The position numbers were made by a program, and so were the translations under genes. This document shows positions 8,403-16,445 of a stretch of 31,613 nucleotides of DNA, one piece after another. The stretch covers positions 1 through 31,613 of the forward strand of contig JAVFAS010000041.1 in the NCBI GenBank assembly GCA_034002405.1. Direction: 5' to 3'. Every line of letters begins with the position of its first letter. Position 1 is the first letter of the stretch. Source of the DNA: SZUA-365 sp034002405. Its GTDB lineage: Bacteria; Bacteroidota; Ignavibacteria; SZUA-365. The notes under the pieces are model-generated. The model made no database searches. It was not told where the DNA came from and saw only the letters and a list, made by a program, of their open reading frames with translations.

Positions 8403-10106
8403 TTATGGACGAACGTCACTGTACACATACGGGAGCAGGTGCGCGGGCGGCCCGCCGTCGAGTCGCACGCCCCAGCGGCCGAGACGCTCGTATGTCAGCC
8501 CCTTCAGTGCCGGAATGCGCGTCACCATCTCGTCGAAAATGTCCTCGGGATGGTCGTATTTCCACCGGGCGCCGAGCAGTTGCCCGAGATTGGTCAGGAT
8601 GCGCGCCGCCGATCGGGCGTCGGCGCGTTTCATCCGGCCCCAGCGGTCGAATTCGCTGGCGAATTTGTCGAGGCGGCTCATGGTGAAGGCGCCGGTCCAG
8701 CGTTCGTTCTCGGCCGTGTTGATCGACGGCCGGATCAACTGCAGCTGCCCCTCGAAATTCAGGAACGTCCCGAGTTTCTCGGCGAAGGTCGCGGCGCTGA
8801 GCACCGCATCGGCGCGCTCGGTCAGCGCGGAGGTGTTGCTGACAATCGCGAGCACGTATTGCGCCTTCGCGAGCGCCTCCATCAGTCCCGCATGCTCCGC
8901 GGCGCGCGGATCGGTGATGACCACCGCCTTGATGCGCCCGTGCGAAAGACCCTCGAGAATGCCCGCGAGCCCGTGCGCGGGCGAATCGGGCTGCACCCCG
9001 GCCATCCGCGCTCCCGCCGTGTTCGGGGTTTTGTCCTCGCGAATCAGGAAATCATCCTGGTCGCCGGGAATGACATGCGGCAACAGATCGAGGAACGGGG
9101 TCTTGAGCACCTCGCGTGCGAAGCGGGCGGCGACGAAGTTGTCTTCGCAGGTATCGAAGGGCGAGGCGATGACGGCGATCTGTTCGCCTTTAAAGACCCG
9201 GAGCTCCGAAACCACCGCGGCCAGGGCTTCGTCCCAGTCGACCACGCGCTGCGTGCCGTCGCGGCGCAGCAAGGGCTGATCGACGCGGGTCGGAGCGTTG
9301 ACGTGTCGAAAACTCTCGAGCCGTCCCGTGTCGCACATCCAGAAATTGTTGACCTCCTGATTCTCGCGCGGCGTGAGACGGAGGATTTCGTTCTGCCGCA
9401 CCCAGGTGTCCATGTTGCAGCCCCGGGCGCAGCCCGGACACACACTCGGCGTGTCGGACAGATCCCACACGCGCGACTTGAAGCGGAAGTCCACGCTGGT
9501 CAACGCACCGACAGGACAAATGTCGATCACGTTCATCGAATACGGGTTGTCGAGCGACTTCCCCGGGAAGGTCTCGATCGTCACGTGATCCCCGCGCTCG
9601 ACAAAGGTCAACTGGGGGTACCCGACAATATCCTCGCAGAAACGGATGCAGCGCGAACAGGAGATGCAACGCTCGGCGTCGAACATGACGTTCGGACCGA
9701 GTTGATCACGTTTGCGCTTGTGTACTTTCTCCTCATCGAAGCGGCTCTCACCCACGCTGTAGCGATAGGCGTATTCCTGCAGCTTGCACTCCCCCGCCTC
9801 GTCACAGATCGGACAATCGAGAGGATGATTGATGAGAATGAATTCCATGACCGCTTCACGTGCCTGGATCGCCTTCTCCGAATTGACATGCACGACCATG
9901 CCGTCCATGCACCGGGTGGAACAGGCAATGACCTGCTTGGGCATCTTCTCGATTTCGACGAGGCACATCCGGCAGTTGCCGCTGATCGAGAGCGCGGGGT
10001 GCCAGCAGAAATGCGGAATGTACACGCCGTTCTCGAACGCCGCCTCGATGATGGTCTTCGAGGGTTCGGTCTGGATTTCCTTTCCGTCGATCGTGATCGT
10101 AATCAT
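8403..10106 (-). CDS. nuoG: NADH-quinone oxidoreductase subunit G
   Basis: 567 residues. This is the iron-sulfur subunit of the complex I peripheral arm. The cluster ligands can be read directly: a 2Fe-2S set at Cys 34, 45, 48, 62; the N5 set His 94, Cys 98, 101, 107; the N4 set Cys 147, 150, 153, 197; and an extra C-x2-C-x3-C-x27-C set at Cys 223, 226, 230, 258. The last is the N7 cluster, kept in only some lineages, E. coli and Thermus among them. The C-terminal molybdopterin-oxidoreductase-like domain (from about 270) is shorter than in the roughly 780-910-residue Thermus and E. coli forms and is poorly conserved at its end. The gene follows the aminotransferase by 10 bp. nuoE and nuoF, which usually precede it, are not in this window. 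Confidence 0.94.
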   Translation of the reverse strand: MITITIDGKEIQTEPSKTIIEAAFENGVYIPHFCWHPALSISGNCRMCLVEIEKMPKQVIACSTRCMDGMVVHVNSEKAIQAREAVMEFILINHPLDCPICDEAGECKLQEYAYRYSVGESRFDEEKVHKRKRDQLGPNVMFDAERCISCSRCIRFCEDIVGYPQLTFVERGDHVTIETFPGKSLDNPYSMNVIDICPVGALTSVDFRFKSRVWDLSDTPSVCPGCARGCNMDTWVRQNEILRLTPRENQEVNNFWMCDTGRLESFRHVNAPTRVDQPLLRRDGTQRVVDWDEALAAVVSELRVFKGEQIAVIASPFDTCEDNFVAARFAREVLKTPFLDLLPHVIPGDQDDFLIREDKTPNTAGARMAGVQPDSPAHGLAGILEGLSHGRIKAVVITDPRAAEHAGLMEALAKAQYVLAIVSNTSALTERADAVLSAATFAEKLGTFLNFEGQLQLIRPSINTAENERWTGAFTMSRLDKFASEFDRWGRMKRADARSAARILTNLGQLLGARWKYDHPEDIFDEMVTRIPALKGLTYERLGRWGVRLDGGPPAHLLPYVYSDVRP

Positions 10107-10116
10107 AGGCAGGATC

Positions 10117-11328
10117 TCAGTCCTTTCTGTTCAGGCTGTTGTATGCATCGATACCGCGTGCGACGAGGTCGATCGCGCGGGTGCATTCGGGCGCGTTGAG
10201 CACGTAGGCCAGGCGGGCTTCCTGCATGCCGCGGCCGGGCGTGGCGTAGAATCCCGGACCGGGCGCGAGCATGGTGGTCTCGCCGTCGTGCTGGAAATCG
10301 GTCAGCATCCACGCGGCAAAGCGTTCGATGTCGTCGACGGGGAATTGCGCCATGATGTAGAACGCGCCGCTCGGTTTGCGGCAGAGGATGCCGGGGATCC
10401 GCTGCAGCGCGTCGTACGTCGCATCGCGGCGCTGCCGGTACTCGTCGATCATCGGCGCGAAATACCGCGCGCCGGCGGCCACGAGCGCGGCGGCGCCGAC
10501 CTGCTCGAGCGTCGCGGCGCAGAGTCGCGCCTGGCCGAAGCGCACCATCACGTCCATGAATGCCCGGTTGCGGCTGATCACCGCTCCCATGCGTCCGCCA
10601 CAGAGACTGTAACGCTTCGAAAGGCTATCGAGCACGATGGCGTGCTGCTCGAGACCTTCGATCCGCAGCACCGAACGCGCTGTGCCTTCGTAGACGAACT
10701 CCCGGTATACTTCGTCGGAGAGCACATACAGGTTGTGCGCGAGCGCGAGATCGCGCACCATGTCGAGTTCGTCGTCGCGCAACACCGTACCGGTCGGATT
10801 GTTGGGGTTGCAAATGATCATCGCGCGCGTGCGCGGTGTGATATGCGCGGCGATCACCTCGGCGGCGGGAAGATGGAATCCGTCCGCCGCTTCCGTGGCG
10901 ATGGGCACGAGCGAAACGCCCGCCATGATCGCGAAGCCGTTGTAATTCGTGTAGAATGGTTCGAACACGAGAATCTCGTCGCCCGGCTGGGCGACGGCCA
11001 TCATCGCGAACATGATGGCTTCGGAACCACCCGTGGTGATCACGATGTCTTCATATGCCAGGGGGATCGCCAACGATGCGTAGTATTCCTGCATGCTTTC
11101 GATGAACAGGCGGATGCCCTGGGAATTGCCATAGGCAATGACTTTTTCCTGATACCCGCGCACCGCGTCTAAAAACTCGGGCGGGGTTTCGATATCGGGC
11201 TGGCCGATGTTGAGATGGTACACGTGCGTGCCGCGTTTCTTCGCCGCGTCCCCGAGCGGGACGAGCTTGCGAATCGGTGACGCGGGCATGATGGCTGCGC
11301 GCTGGGAAAGCTGAGGTGCGGGTGTCAT
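10117..11328 (-). CDS. Pyridoxal-phosphate class I/II aminotransferase, aspartate aminotransferase type
   Basis: 403 residues from an ATG. The fold-type I aminotransferase landmarks are in order: SPIRKLVPLGDAAKKRG and HLNIGQPDI at the N-terminus, TTGGSEAI (about 98-105, phosphate binding), CNPNNPTG (173-180), SDEVY (204-208, the Asp that contacts the PLP nitrogen) and SLSKRYSLCGGRMG with Lys 238 as the Schiff-base lysine. A conserved substrate-carboxylate Arg is expected near the C-terminus (EARLAYVLN). The substrate cannot be told apart among aspartate, aromatic or branched amino acids. It is the first gene after a good Bacteroidota-type promoter and lies 10 bp before nuoG, so it probably heads the nuo transcript. 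Confidence 0.9.
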   Translation of the reverse strand: MTPAPQLSQRAAIMPASPIRKLVPLGDAAKKRGTHVYHLNIGQPDIETPPEFLDAVRGYQEKVIAYGNSQGIRLFIESMQEYYASLAIPLAYEDIVITTGGSEAIMFAMMAVAQPGDEILVFEPFYTNYNGFAIMAGVSLVPIATEAADGFHLPAAEVIAAHITPRTRAMIICNPNNPTGTVLRDDELDMVRDLALAHNLYVLSDEVYREFVYEGTARSVLRIEGLEQHAIVLDSLSKRYSLCGGRMGAVISRNRAFMDVMVRFGQARLCAATLEQVGAAALVAAGARYFAPMIDEYRQRRDATYDALQRIPGILCRKPSGAFYIMAQFPVDDIERFAAWMLTDFQHDGETTMLAPGPGFYATPGRGMQEARLAYVLNAPECTRAIDLVARGIDAYNSLNRKD

Positions 11329-11421
11329 GGATGGTACTCGGAAATGAATCGGGAAACGCTGATTATCCCCCCGTGCACGTGCGTATCGGCAGCGGGAAGG
11401 GACAGAAAGGTGCTATCCCGA

Positions 11422-11453
11422 CAAATGTACGGACATGCCGTAGAATAACCAAA
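11422..11453 (-). promoter_or_regulatory. Bacteroidota-type promoter for aminotransferase-nuoGHI
   Basis: On the minus strand TTTG (11453-11450), a 20-base spacer, then TACATTTG (11429-11422), a perfect match to the -7 element TAnnTTTG. It lies in the 211-bp gap after the M16 peptidase gene and predicts a leader of about 85-90 bases. Confidence 0.6.
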
Positions 11454-11539
11454 ATGACGCGGGATCCGCGCGCATCTCCCTGTCGTGAACGCAACCGACA
11501 CCGCCTGCCCGCGCCGGTTCATGCGAGCCCGCGGGCGGC

Positions 11540-12811
11540 TCATCCCGGAAGGAGCAAGCGACTGGAAAGCGTGTCGGGAGAAAGAAACTGCCGCGCCATG
11601 AGGCGGACATCCTCCGGTGAGACGTCGCGGACCGCACCGATGATCTCCCCGACCGGTATATCCCGGCCATACACCAGTTCGTCACGCCCGAGTCGACTCA
11701 TGCGGTTGCTCATGCTCTCGAGGCCAAGCACGAGCGTGCCGATGATCTGCTCCTTCGCCCGGTTGAGCTCGCGCACGGGCACGTCCTCGCGCGCAAGCAC
11801 CTCGAGTTCGCGAAACAGCACCGCGCGCGCCTGGTCGATACGACCGGGCTCGACCGCCGCGTACACGCCGAAGGTGGAGCTGTCATTGAACATCGACAGG
11901 AAGGAATAGATGTTGTAGGCGTACCCGTGCCGCTCGCGGATGCGCTGGAACAACCGCGAACTCATCCCCTCGCCGAGCACGGCGTTGAGCACGCCCAGGG
12001 CATGGCGGCGGGGATCGTGGTAGCCGGGCGTGAGCGTCCCGAGCACGAAATGCGCTTGCTGGATGGGACGATGCACGACGGCGTGCCGCGGACGCAGACG
12101 CCGTGGACCGCGCCGCGGCGGGGAGGCACCCGACGGCACCGCGGCGAATTCTCGGGCACACATTTCCGCCAGCACGTCGTGCTCGACCGCGCCGGCCGCC
12201 GCGATCACCATGGTGCTCGCGGTGTAGTGGCGTCGCACGAAGTCGTGCAGCAGCGCCGGCGTGAGAGAGTGCACCGTGGCTTCCCGCCCCGCGATGGGCT
12301 GGCCGAGTGGATGGCGACCGAACAGCTGCTCCTCGAACTGCTCGTGCAGAAGATCCTCCGGATCGTCTTCCGCGCCCCGTATTTCCTCGATAATGACCTG
12401 TTTCTCCTTTTCCACCTCGCGTGCGGGAAACGTCGCGTGCAGCACGATGTCGGCGAGCAGATGCGCGGCGCGCCCGGCGTGCGGCGCGAGTACGCGCGCG
12501 TAGTAGCAGGTGTGGTCCTTGGTCGTGAAGGCGTTGAGATAGCCGCCCACGCTCTCGAGATATTGCGCGATGTGATGCGTGCGCCGCCGCGCGGTACCCT
12601 TGAAGACGCAGTGCTCGATGAAGTGCGAGATGCCGTTTTCCTCCGGGAGTTCGTCGCGGCTGCCGGTGTCGATCCAGACACCGAGGGCCAGTGATTGGGC
12701 CGACGGAACATGCTCGGTGACGAGTCGAAGACCGGAGGGAAGGACCGACACGCGGCGGACTGGGGCCGGTTCGTCGGTGGCGCCGGAGGGAAAACGTGTG
12801 CGAACGTGCAT
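11540..12811 (-). CDS. M16-family zinc metallopeptidase (processing-peptidase-like)
   Basis: 423 residues from an ATG at 12811. A longer frame extends upstream, but it overlaps the PAS gene, and this ATG lies 10 bp after that gene's stop. The inverted zinc motif HFIEH (residues 63-67) is intact, and the third ligand is the Glu pair in VIIEEIRG (142-143). The glycine-rich ESVGGYLNAFTTKDHTCY and the C-terminal R/Y motif region (GMSSRLFQRIRERHGYAYNI) are those of mitochondrial-processing-peptidase-like and PqqL/YmxG-like enzymes. The size fits the single-chain bacterial form with two homologous halves. No signal peptide is seen, so it is probably cytoplasmic and degrades or trims peptides. It is likely cotranscribed with the PAS gene. 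Confidence 0.92.
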   Translation of the reverse strand: MHVRTRFPSGATDEPAPVRRVSVLPSGLRLVTEHVPSAQSLALGVWIDTGSRDELPEENGISHFIEHCVFKGTARRRTHHIAQYLESVGGYLNAFTTKDHTCYYARVLAPHAGRAAHLLADIVLHATFPAREVEKEKQVIIEEIRGAEDDPEDLLHEQFEEQLFGRHPLGQPIAGREATVHSLTPALLHDFVRRHYTASTMVIAAAGAVEHDVLAEMCAREFAAVPSGASPPRRGPRRLRPRHAVVHRPIQQAHFVLGTLTPGYHDPRRHALGVLNAVLGEGMSSRLFQRIRERHGYAYNIYSFLSMFNDSSTFGVYAAVEPGRIDQARAVLFRELEVLAREDVPVRELNRAKEQIIGTLVLGLESMSNRMSRLGRDELVYGRDIPVGEIIGAVRDVSPEDVRLMARQFLSPDTLSSRLLLPG

Positions 12812-12821
12812 GCGGACGGGC

Positions 12822-13670
12822 TCAGGTGAGCGGATAGATGAGGAAGGTGTATTGATGCAGCGTCTGCTCGACGTCACACAAGGAGAGGACGATGACGCGG
12901 ACCCCGACCTCCCGGCCGTCGCGCACATGCAACAGCACATTGGTGTCGAAGCGACCCGCACAGGGAATGGCATCGAGTCCCTCGAGCATGGTCTCCACAT
13001 CGCCGCCAAACAGGTCCGGCAGCGTCTTGCCGATGGCTTCCTCCCCCGTCCACCCGAAGATCCGCGCGCAGGTGGCGCTCCACGTCATGATGACGCGGTC
13101 GGGAGTGAGCGAGAAGACACCGGTGTACGGCAACTCGTCGGCGATTGCCCGCGTCAGCTGCGCGTAGGCTTGGGCGAAATGCTGGCAGCGCCGGTAATCG
13201 GAGATGTCGCGCAGGCTGATGCGGATGCCGATATGCCGGCCCCGGCGTGTGATGACCGGACTCCAACTCATGACCAGATACTTCGTCGCGCCATCCTTGG
13301 TGTACATGCGAAACTCGGCGTCGGAGCCGGATTCACCGGCATACGCACTGGTGCGTACACTGCGGAACAGTTCGTGATAGTCCTCATGCACGATACTCTC
13401 GAGCTGCATGCCCTCATGCGTGAATTGCCGCGGTTCGTAGCCGAGTACTTCGGTGCAGGACGGGCTGACATACTCATACGTCCCGTTGACGTTGTACCAG
13501 AATTCGAGACTGCTGGTCAGATCCGCGATGATATGCATGCGCTCATGCGTCTCATGCAGGAGTTTCTTGTACTTGTTCTTCGCGCTCGTGAGAATGCGGT
13601 TTACCGCCGCTTTCTGCGGATTGCTCAGGCCAAGTTTATCGATCGAGGGGATTTTCTTCTTCCGGATCAT
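12822..13670 (-). CDS. Two-PAS-domain sensory protein without an output domain
   Basis: 282 residues from the ATG at 13670; an in-frame GTG at 13685 would add five residues. A basic N-terminus (MIRKKKIPSI) leads into a helix. Then come one clear PAS domain at about 40-155 (FWYNVNGTYEYVSPSCTEVL, HEDYHELF, FRMYTKDGATKYL, GIRISLRDIS) and a second, weaker one at about 165-280 (MTWSATCARIFGWTGEEAIG). There is no histidine kinase, GGDEF, HTH or other effector after them and no membrane segment. It would therefore have to act by protein contact, or it is a remnant of a larger sensor. The M16 peptidase follows 10 bp downstream. Confidence 0.85.
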   Translation of the reverse strand: MIRKKKIPSIDKLGLSNPQKAAVNRILTSAKNKYKKLLHETHERMHIIADLTSSLEFWYNVNGTYEYVSPSCTEVLGYEPRQFTHEGMQLESIVHEDYHELFRSVRTSAYAGESGSDAEFRMYTKDGATKYLVMSWSPVITRRGRHIGIRISLRDISDYRRCQHFAQAYAQLTRAIADELPYTGVFSLTPDRVIMTWSATCARIFGWTGEEAIGKTLPDLFGGDVETMLEGLDAIPCAGRFDTNVLLHVRDGREVGVRVIVLSLCDVEQTLHQYTFLIYPLT

Positions 13671-13703
13671 GGTTCGGACAATCACTCTTCAGAATTTGCA
13701 TGG

Positions 13704-13736
13704 CAAACTCACGCAAGAGTCATATCACATGGCAAA
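13704..13736 (-). promoter_or_regulatory. Possible promoter of the PAS-M16 pair
   Basis: On the minus strand TTTG (13736-13733), 21 bases, then TGAGTTTG (13711-13704), one mismatch from TAnnTTTG. The stretch also contains the 9-bp word CATGGCAAA twice (13699-13707 and 13728-13736). Confidence 0.35.
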
Positions 13737-13781
13737 TGACCAGTAAAGGTACGAAATACACCGGAGTATTCCCATGGAAAA

Positions 13782-15992
13782 TTATCGCAGTGCCTCGCGC
13801 AGGCGCTGCGCGAGAAGACCGTACCGCGGCTGTTCGCGGGCATTCTGCACGGCAGCAGCCAGCACCGTACGCTGACCGAGAAACACCATCATGCGCCGCG
13901 CTCGTGTCAGCGCCGTGTACAGCAACGTTCGACGAAGCATGCCGCGGTGTGCCGCCACCACCGGCATGAGCACGATCTCGTACTCGCCACCTTGGCTCTT
14001 GTGCACCGTCACGGCGTAGGCGAGTACCAAATCCTCGGTCTCCTCCGGTGCGTATTCCACCGGTCGGCCGTCGAATTCCACGCGAAGCAGGGTTTCCTCT
14101 TCGTCGTAACCGCGGACGAATCCGATGTCGCCGTTGTACACGTCCTTGCTGTAATCATTGCGGATCTGCATGACCTTGTCACCCTGACGGAAACTTCGAT
14201 TGCCGCGCTGGAACACGACACGCGCACCTCCATTGATCGCATGCTGCAGCACGTGATTGAGATGTGTCACACCCGCCGGTGTGTCGTACATCGGCGCGAG
14301 GACCTGGATATCGCGCATCGGATCGCAGCCGAACTCCGTGGGAATGCGGTCGGCCACCAGATCGCGGATCAACTGCGCGATGTTCTCGTCCGGTCCGACC
14401 TCGCGGAAAAACGTCCCGCCGTCCTCGGTGCGGCGTGCGTCGAACACCGGCACGAAGCCCTCGCGGAGACGATGCGCGTTGGTGACAATGGTGGATTGCT
14501 CGGACTGCCGCAGCACCAGGCGCAGCGCGACGCTGTCGATCTCGCCGCTGGCGAGCAGATCGTGCAGCACGGTGCCGGGCCCCACCGGAGGCAGCTGGTC
14601 GGTATCGCCGACCAGCACGAGCCGACACCCCGCGGGACGCGCACGCAACAGCGCGGCCATCAGCGTTACGTCCACCATCGACATTTCGTCCACGACAATC
14701 AGATCCGCATCCACCGGCCGGTCCGCGTCACGCTGGAATGCGACAGCGATCGGGTCGAACTCGAGGAGCCGGTGTATCGTCCGCGCCTCGTGCCCCGTGA
14801 CCTCGGCGATGCGCTTGGCGGCACGCCCGGTGGGCGCGCAGATGGCGGTCCGCCACTCCATTCCGACCGCCAGATCGAGGATGCCGATCAGCGTCGTGGT
14901 CTTGCCCGTTCCGGGCCCACCGGTGAGCACGCACACCGGACCATCGAGTCCTTTATGAATGGCTTCGACCTGTTGCGCAGTGAAGCGGATATCGCGCTCC
15001 TGTTCGACGTCCTTGAGCCGCATGTCGAGGTCGAGGTGGTCGAGCGTGCCGCCGCCCTCCCCCAGTGCCGCGCGCAGCGCCCGCGCGATGCTGTTCTCCG
15101 CGTGCAGCAATTCGGGGAGATACACATGCTCGTCGTCGAGGTGCACGCGGCCGCGTTCGACCGCGAGCCGGAGCGCCGCATGCGCCTCGTCGGATTCCAC
15201 CTCCAGCACCGACGCGGCATGACGCAGGAATTCGGTTTCCGGCACGCAGGTGTGACCGTTGCGCCGCGCGGCCTCGCGCAGGACGTAGTCGATGCCCGCG
15301 ACCACGCGACGTTCGTCGCTTTTCGTGATGCCGAGTGAATGCGCGATGTTGTCGGCCGACACGAAGCCGATTCCCTCGATGTCTTCGATCAGCCGGTACG
15401 GATCGTCGTGCAGGATGCGCAGTGCATCGTTGCCGTAGGCACGGTAGATTCGCACCGCCCAGCTGCTGCTGATGTCATGGGCCTTGAGAAAGAGCATCAC
15501 ATTCTGCACACCGCGCTGCCGCTCCCATTCGCGCTGGATCTGCTCGAGTTTTTTCCGCCCGATGCCATCGACCTCGAGCAGACGCTCGATCTCGGTGTTC
15601 ATCACCTCCAGCGTGCGCGTGCCGAAGCGCTCCACGATCTTCCGCGCGGTGCCCTTCCCCAGACCCGGGATGAGTCCGGAGGACAGATAGCGCTCGATAC
15701 CGTCGGGAGTCACGGGATACCGCACCTCGTAGGAGGAGAACTGGAACTGCCGGCCGTACTTCGCGTGCTCGTCCCATCTCCCCACGAGCGTGTACTGATC
15801 GCCCGGTGACGGCGACACCATCTCTCCCACCGCGACAAGCGGAAACAGTTCGCCTTCGACACGGATGCGACAGACCACGAAGGCGCTGTCGGGCGCCGAC
15901 CAGGTCACGCGTTCGAGCGTGACCGCGAGCGTGATCTCGTCTTGCGTTTCAGCGCCGCCGCGCCTATCATGCGGGGGTGACGGTCGTCCCAT
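13782..15992 (-). CDS. recD2: RecD2-type ATP-dependent DNA helicase
   Basis: 736 residues, matching the RecD2/TraA-like superfamily 1B helicases that act without RecBC. It begins with an OB-like N-terminal domain. Helix-hairpin-helix units follow at about 105-150 (SGLIPGLGKGTARKIVERFG, LEVDGIGRKKLEQI), and another helical segment at about 200-220. The motor has Walker A GGPGTGKT (358-365), motif Ia APTGRAAKR, Walker B VVDEMSM (434-439), motif III VLVGDTDQLPPVG, and the late motif VTVHKSQGGEYEIV with the LYTALTRAR box. All helicase motifs look intact. It probably unwinds 5'-3' in DNA repair. It is divergent from the YjbQ gene, with only 35 bp between starts. Confidence 0.95.
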   Translation of the reverse strand: MGRPSPPHDRRGGAETQDEITLAVTLERVTWSAPDSAFVVCRIRVEGELFPLVAVGEMVSPSPGDQYTLVGRWDEHAKYGRQFQFSSYEVRYPVTPDGIERYLSSGLIPGLGKGTARKIVERFGTRTLEVMNTEIERLLEVDGIGRKKLEQIQREWERQRGVQNVMLFLKAHDISSSWAVRIYRAYGNDALRILHDDPYRLIEDIEGIGFVSADNIAHSLGITKSDERRVVAGIDYVLREAARRNGHTCVPETEFLRHAASVLEVESDEAHAALRLAVERGRVHLDDEHVYLPELLHAENSIARALRAALGEGGGTLDHLDLDMRLKDVEQERDIRFTAQQVEAIHKGLDGPVCVLTGGPGTGKTTTLIGILDLAVGMEWRTAICAPTGRAAKRIAEVTGHEARTIHRLLEFDPIAVAFQRDADRPVDADLIVVDEMSMVDVTLMAALLRARPAGCRLVLVGDTDQLPPVGPGTVLHDLLASGEIDSVALRLVLRQSEQSTIVTNAHRLREGFVPVFDARRTEDGGTFFREVGPDENIAQLIRDLVADRIPTEFGCDPMRDIQVLAPMYDTPAGVTHLNHVLQHAINGGARVVFQRGNRSFRQGDKVMQIRNDYSKDVYNGDIGFVRGYDEEETLLRVEFDGRPVEYAPEETEDLVLAYAVTVHKSQGGEYEIVLMPVVAAHRGMLRRTLLYTALTRARRMMVFLGQRTVLAAAVQNAREQPRYGLLAQRLREALR

Positions 15993-16027
15993 CGATCAAC
16001 CCGTTCTTCATGGTATTGGAGAAAATC

Positions 16028-16441
16028 ATGAAATTCCACACCGAATATCTCACATTCAACACGCGCCGGAAACGCGAATATGTCAACATCACCGACGAGG
16101 TGACGCGCGTGCTGCATGCCAGCGGCATCCGCGAGGGAATGATCCTGGTCTCGGCCATGCACATCACCGCGGGCGTCTGGGTCAACGACGCGGAGGACGG
16201 CTTGCTGGCGGATATCGACGAGTGGCTCGAACAACTCGCGCCGTTCCGGCAAGACTACCGCCATCACCGCACCGGCGAGACGAATGGTGACGCGCATTTG
16301 AAGAGCCTGCTCGTGCACCACGAAGTCATCGTGCCGGTCACGGATGCGAAACTCGATCTCGGACCCTGGCAACAGATCTATTATGCCGAGTTCGACGGAC
16401 AGCGTCGCAAGCGCCTCATCATCAAGGTGATGGGCGAATAA
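16028..16441 (+). CDS. YjbQ/UPF0047-family protein (secondary thiamine-phosphate synthase type)
   Basis: 137 residues. The ATG at 16028 is chosen over an upstream ATG at 15977 because GGAG lies just before it and family members begin at the equivalent of MKFHTEYLTFNT. The family is a small homotrimeric beta protein; some members have weak thiamine-phosphate synthase activity, and the physiological role is unsettled. Conserved family features seen are MHITAGVWVNDAEDGL (about 44-59, His45 and the Asn-x-x-Glu/Asp-Asp stretch), YRHHRTGETNGDAHLKS (77-93, with His and Asn expected in the active site) and GPWQQIYYAEFDG near the end. Its promoter must lie within the start of recD2. It is convergent with the OmpA-VWA gene, with 4 bp between stops. 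Confidence 0.88.
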   Translation: MKFHTEYLTFNTRRKREYVNITDEVTRVLHASGIREGMILVSAMHITAGVWVNDAEDGLLADIDEWLEQLAPFRQDYRHHRTGETNGDAHLKSLLVHHEVIVPVTDAKLDLGPWQQIYYAEFDGQRRKRLIIKVMGE

Positions 16442-16445
16442 TACG

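Noticed and set aside
7692..10199. An 835-codon plus-strand open frame opposite nuoG and nuoH
   Set aside because: nuoG and nuoH are unambiguous on the other strand; the antisense product has Arg/His/Asp-rich shadow composition.
13860..15990. RecD2 as part of a RecBCD defence or phage-related cassette
   Set aside because: The protein has the long N-terminal domain of stand-alone RecD2, and no recB, recC or phage gene is nearby.
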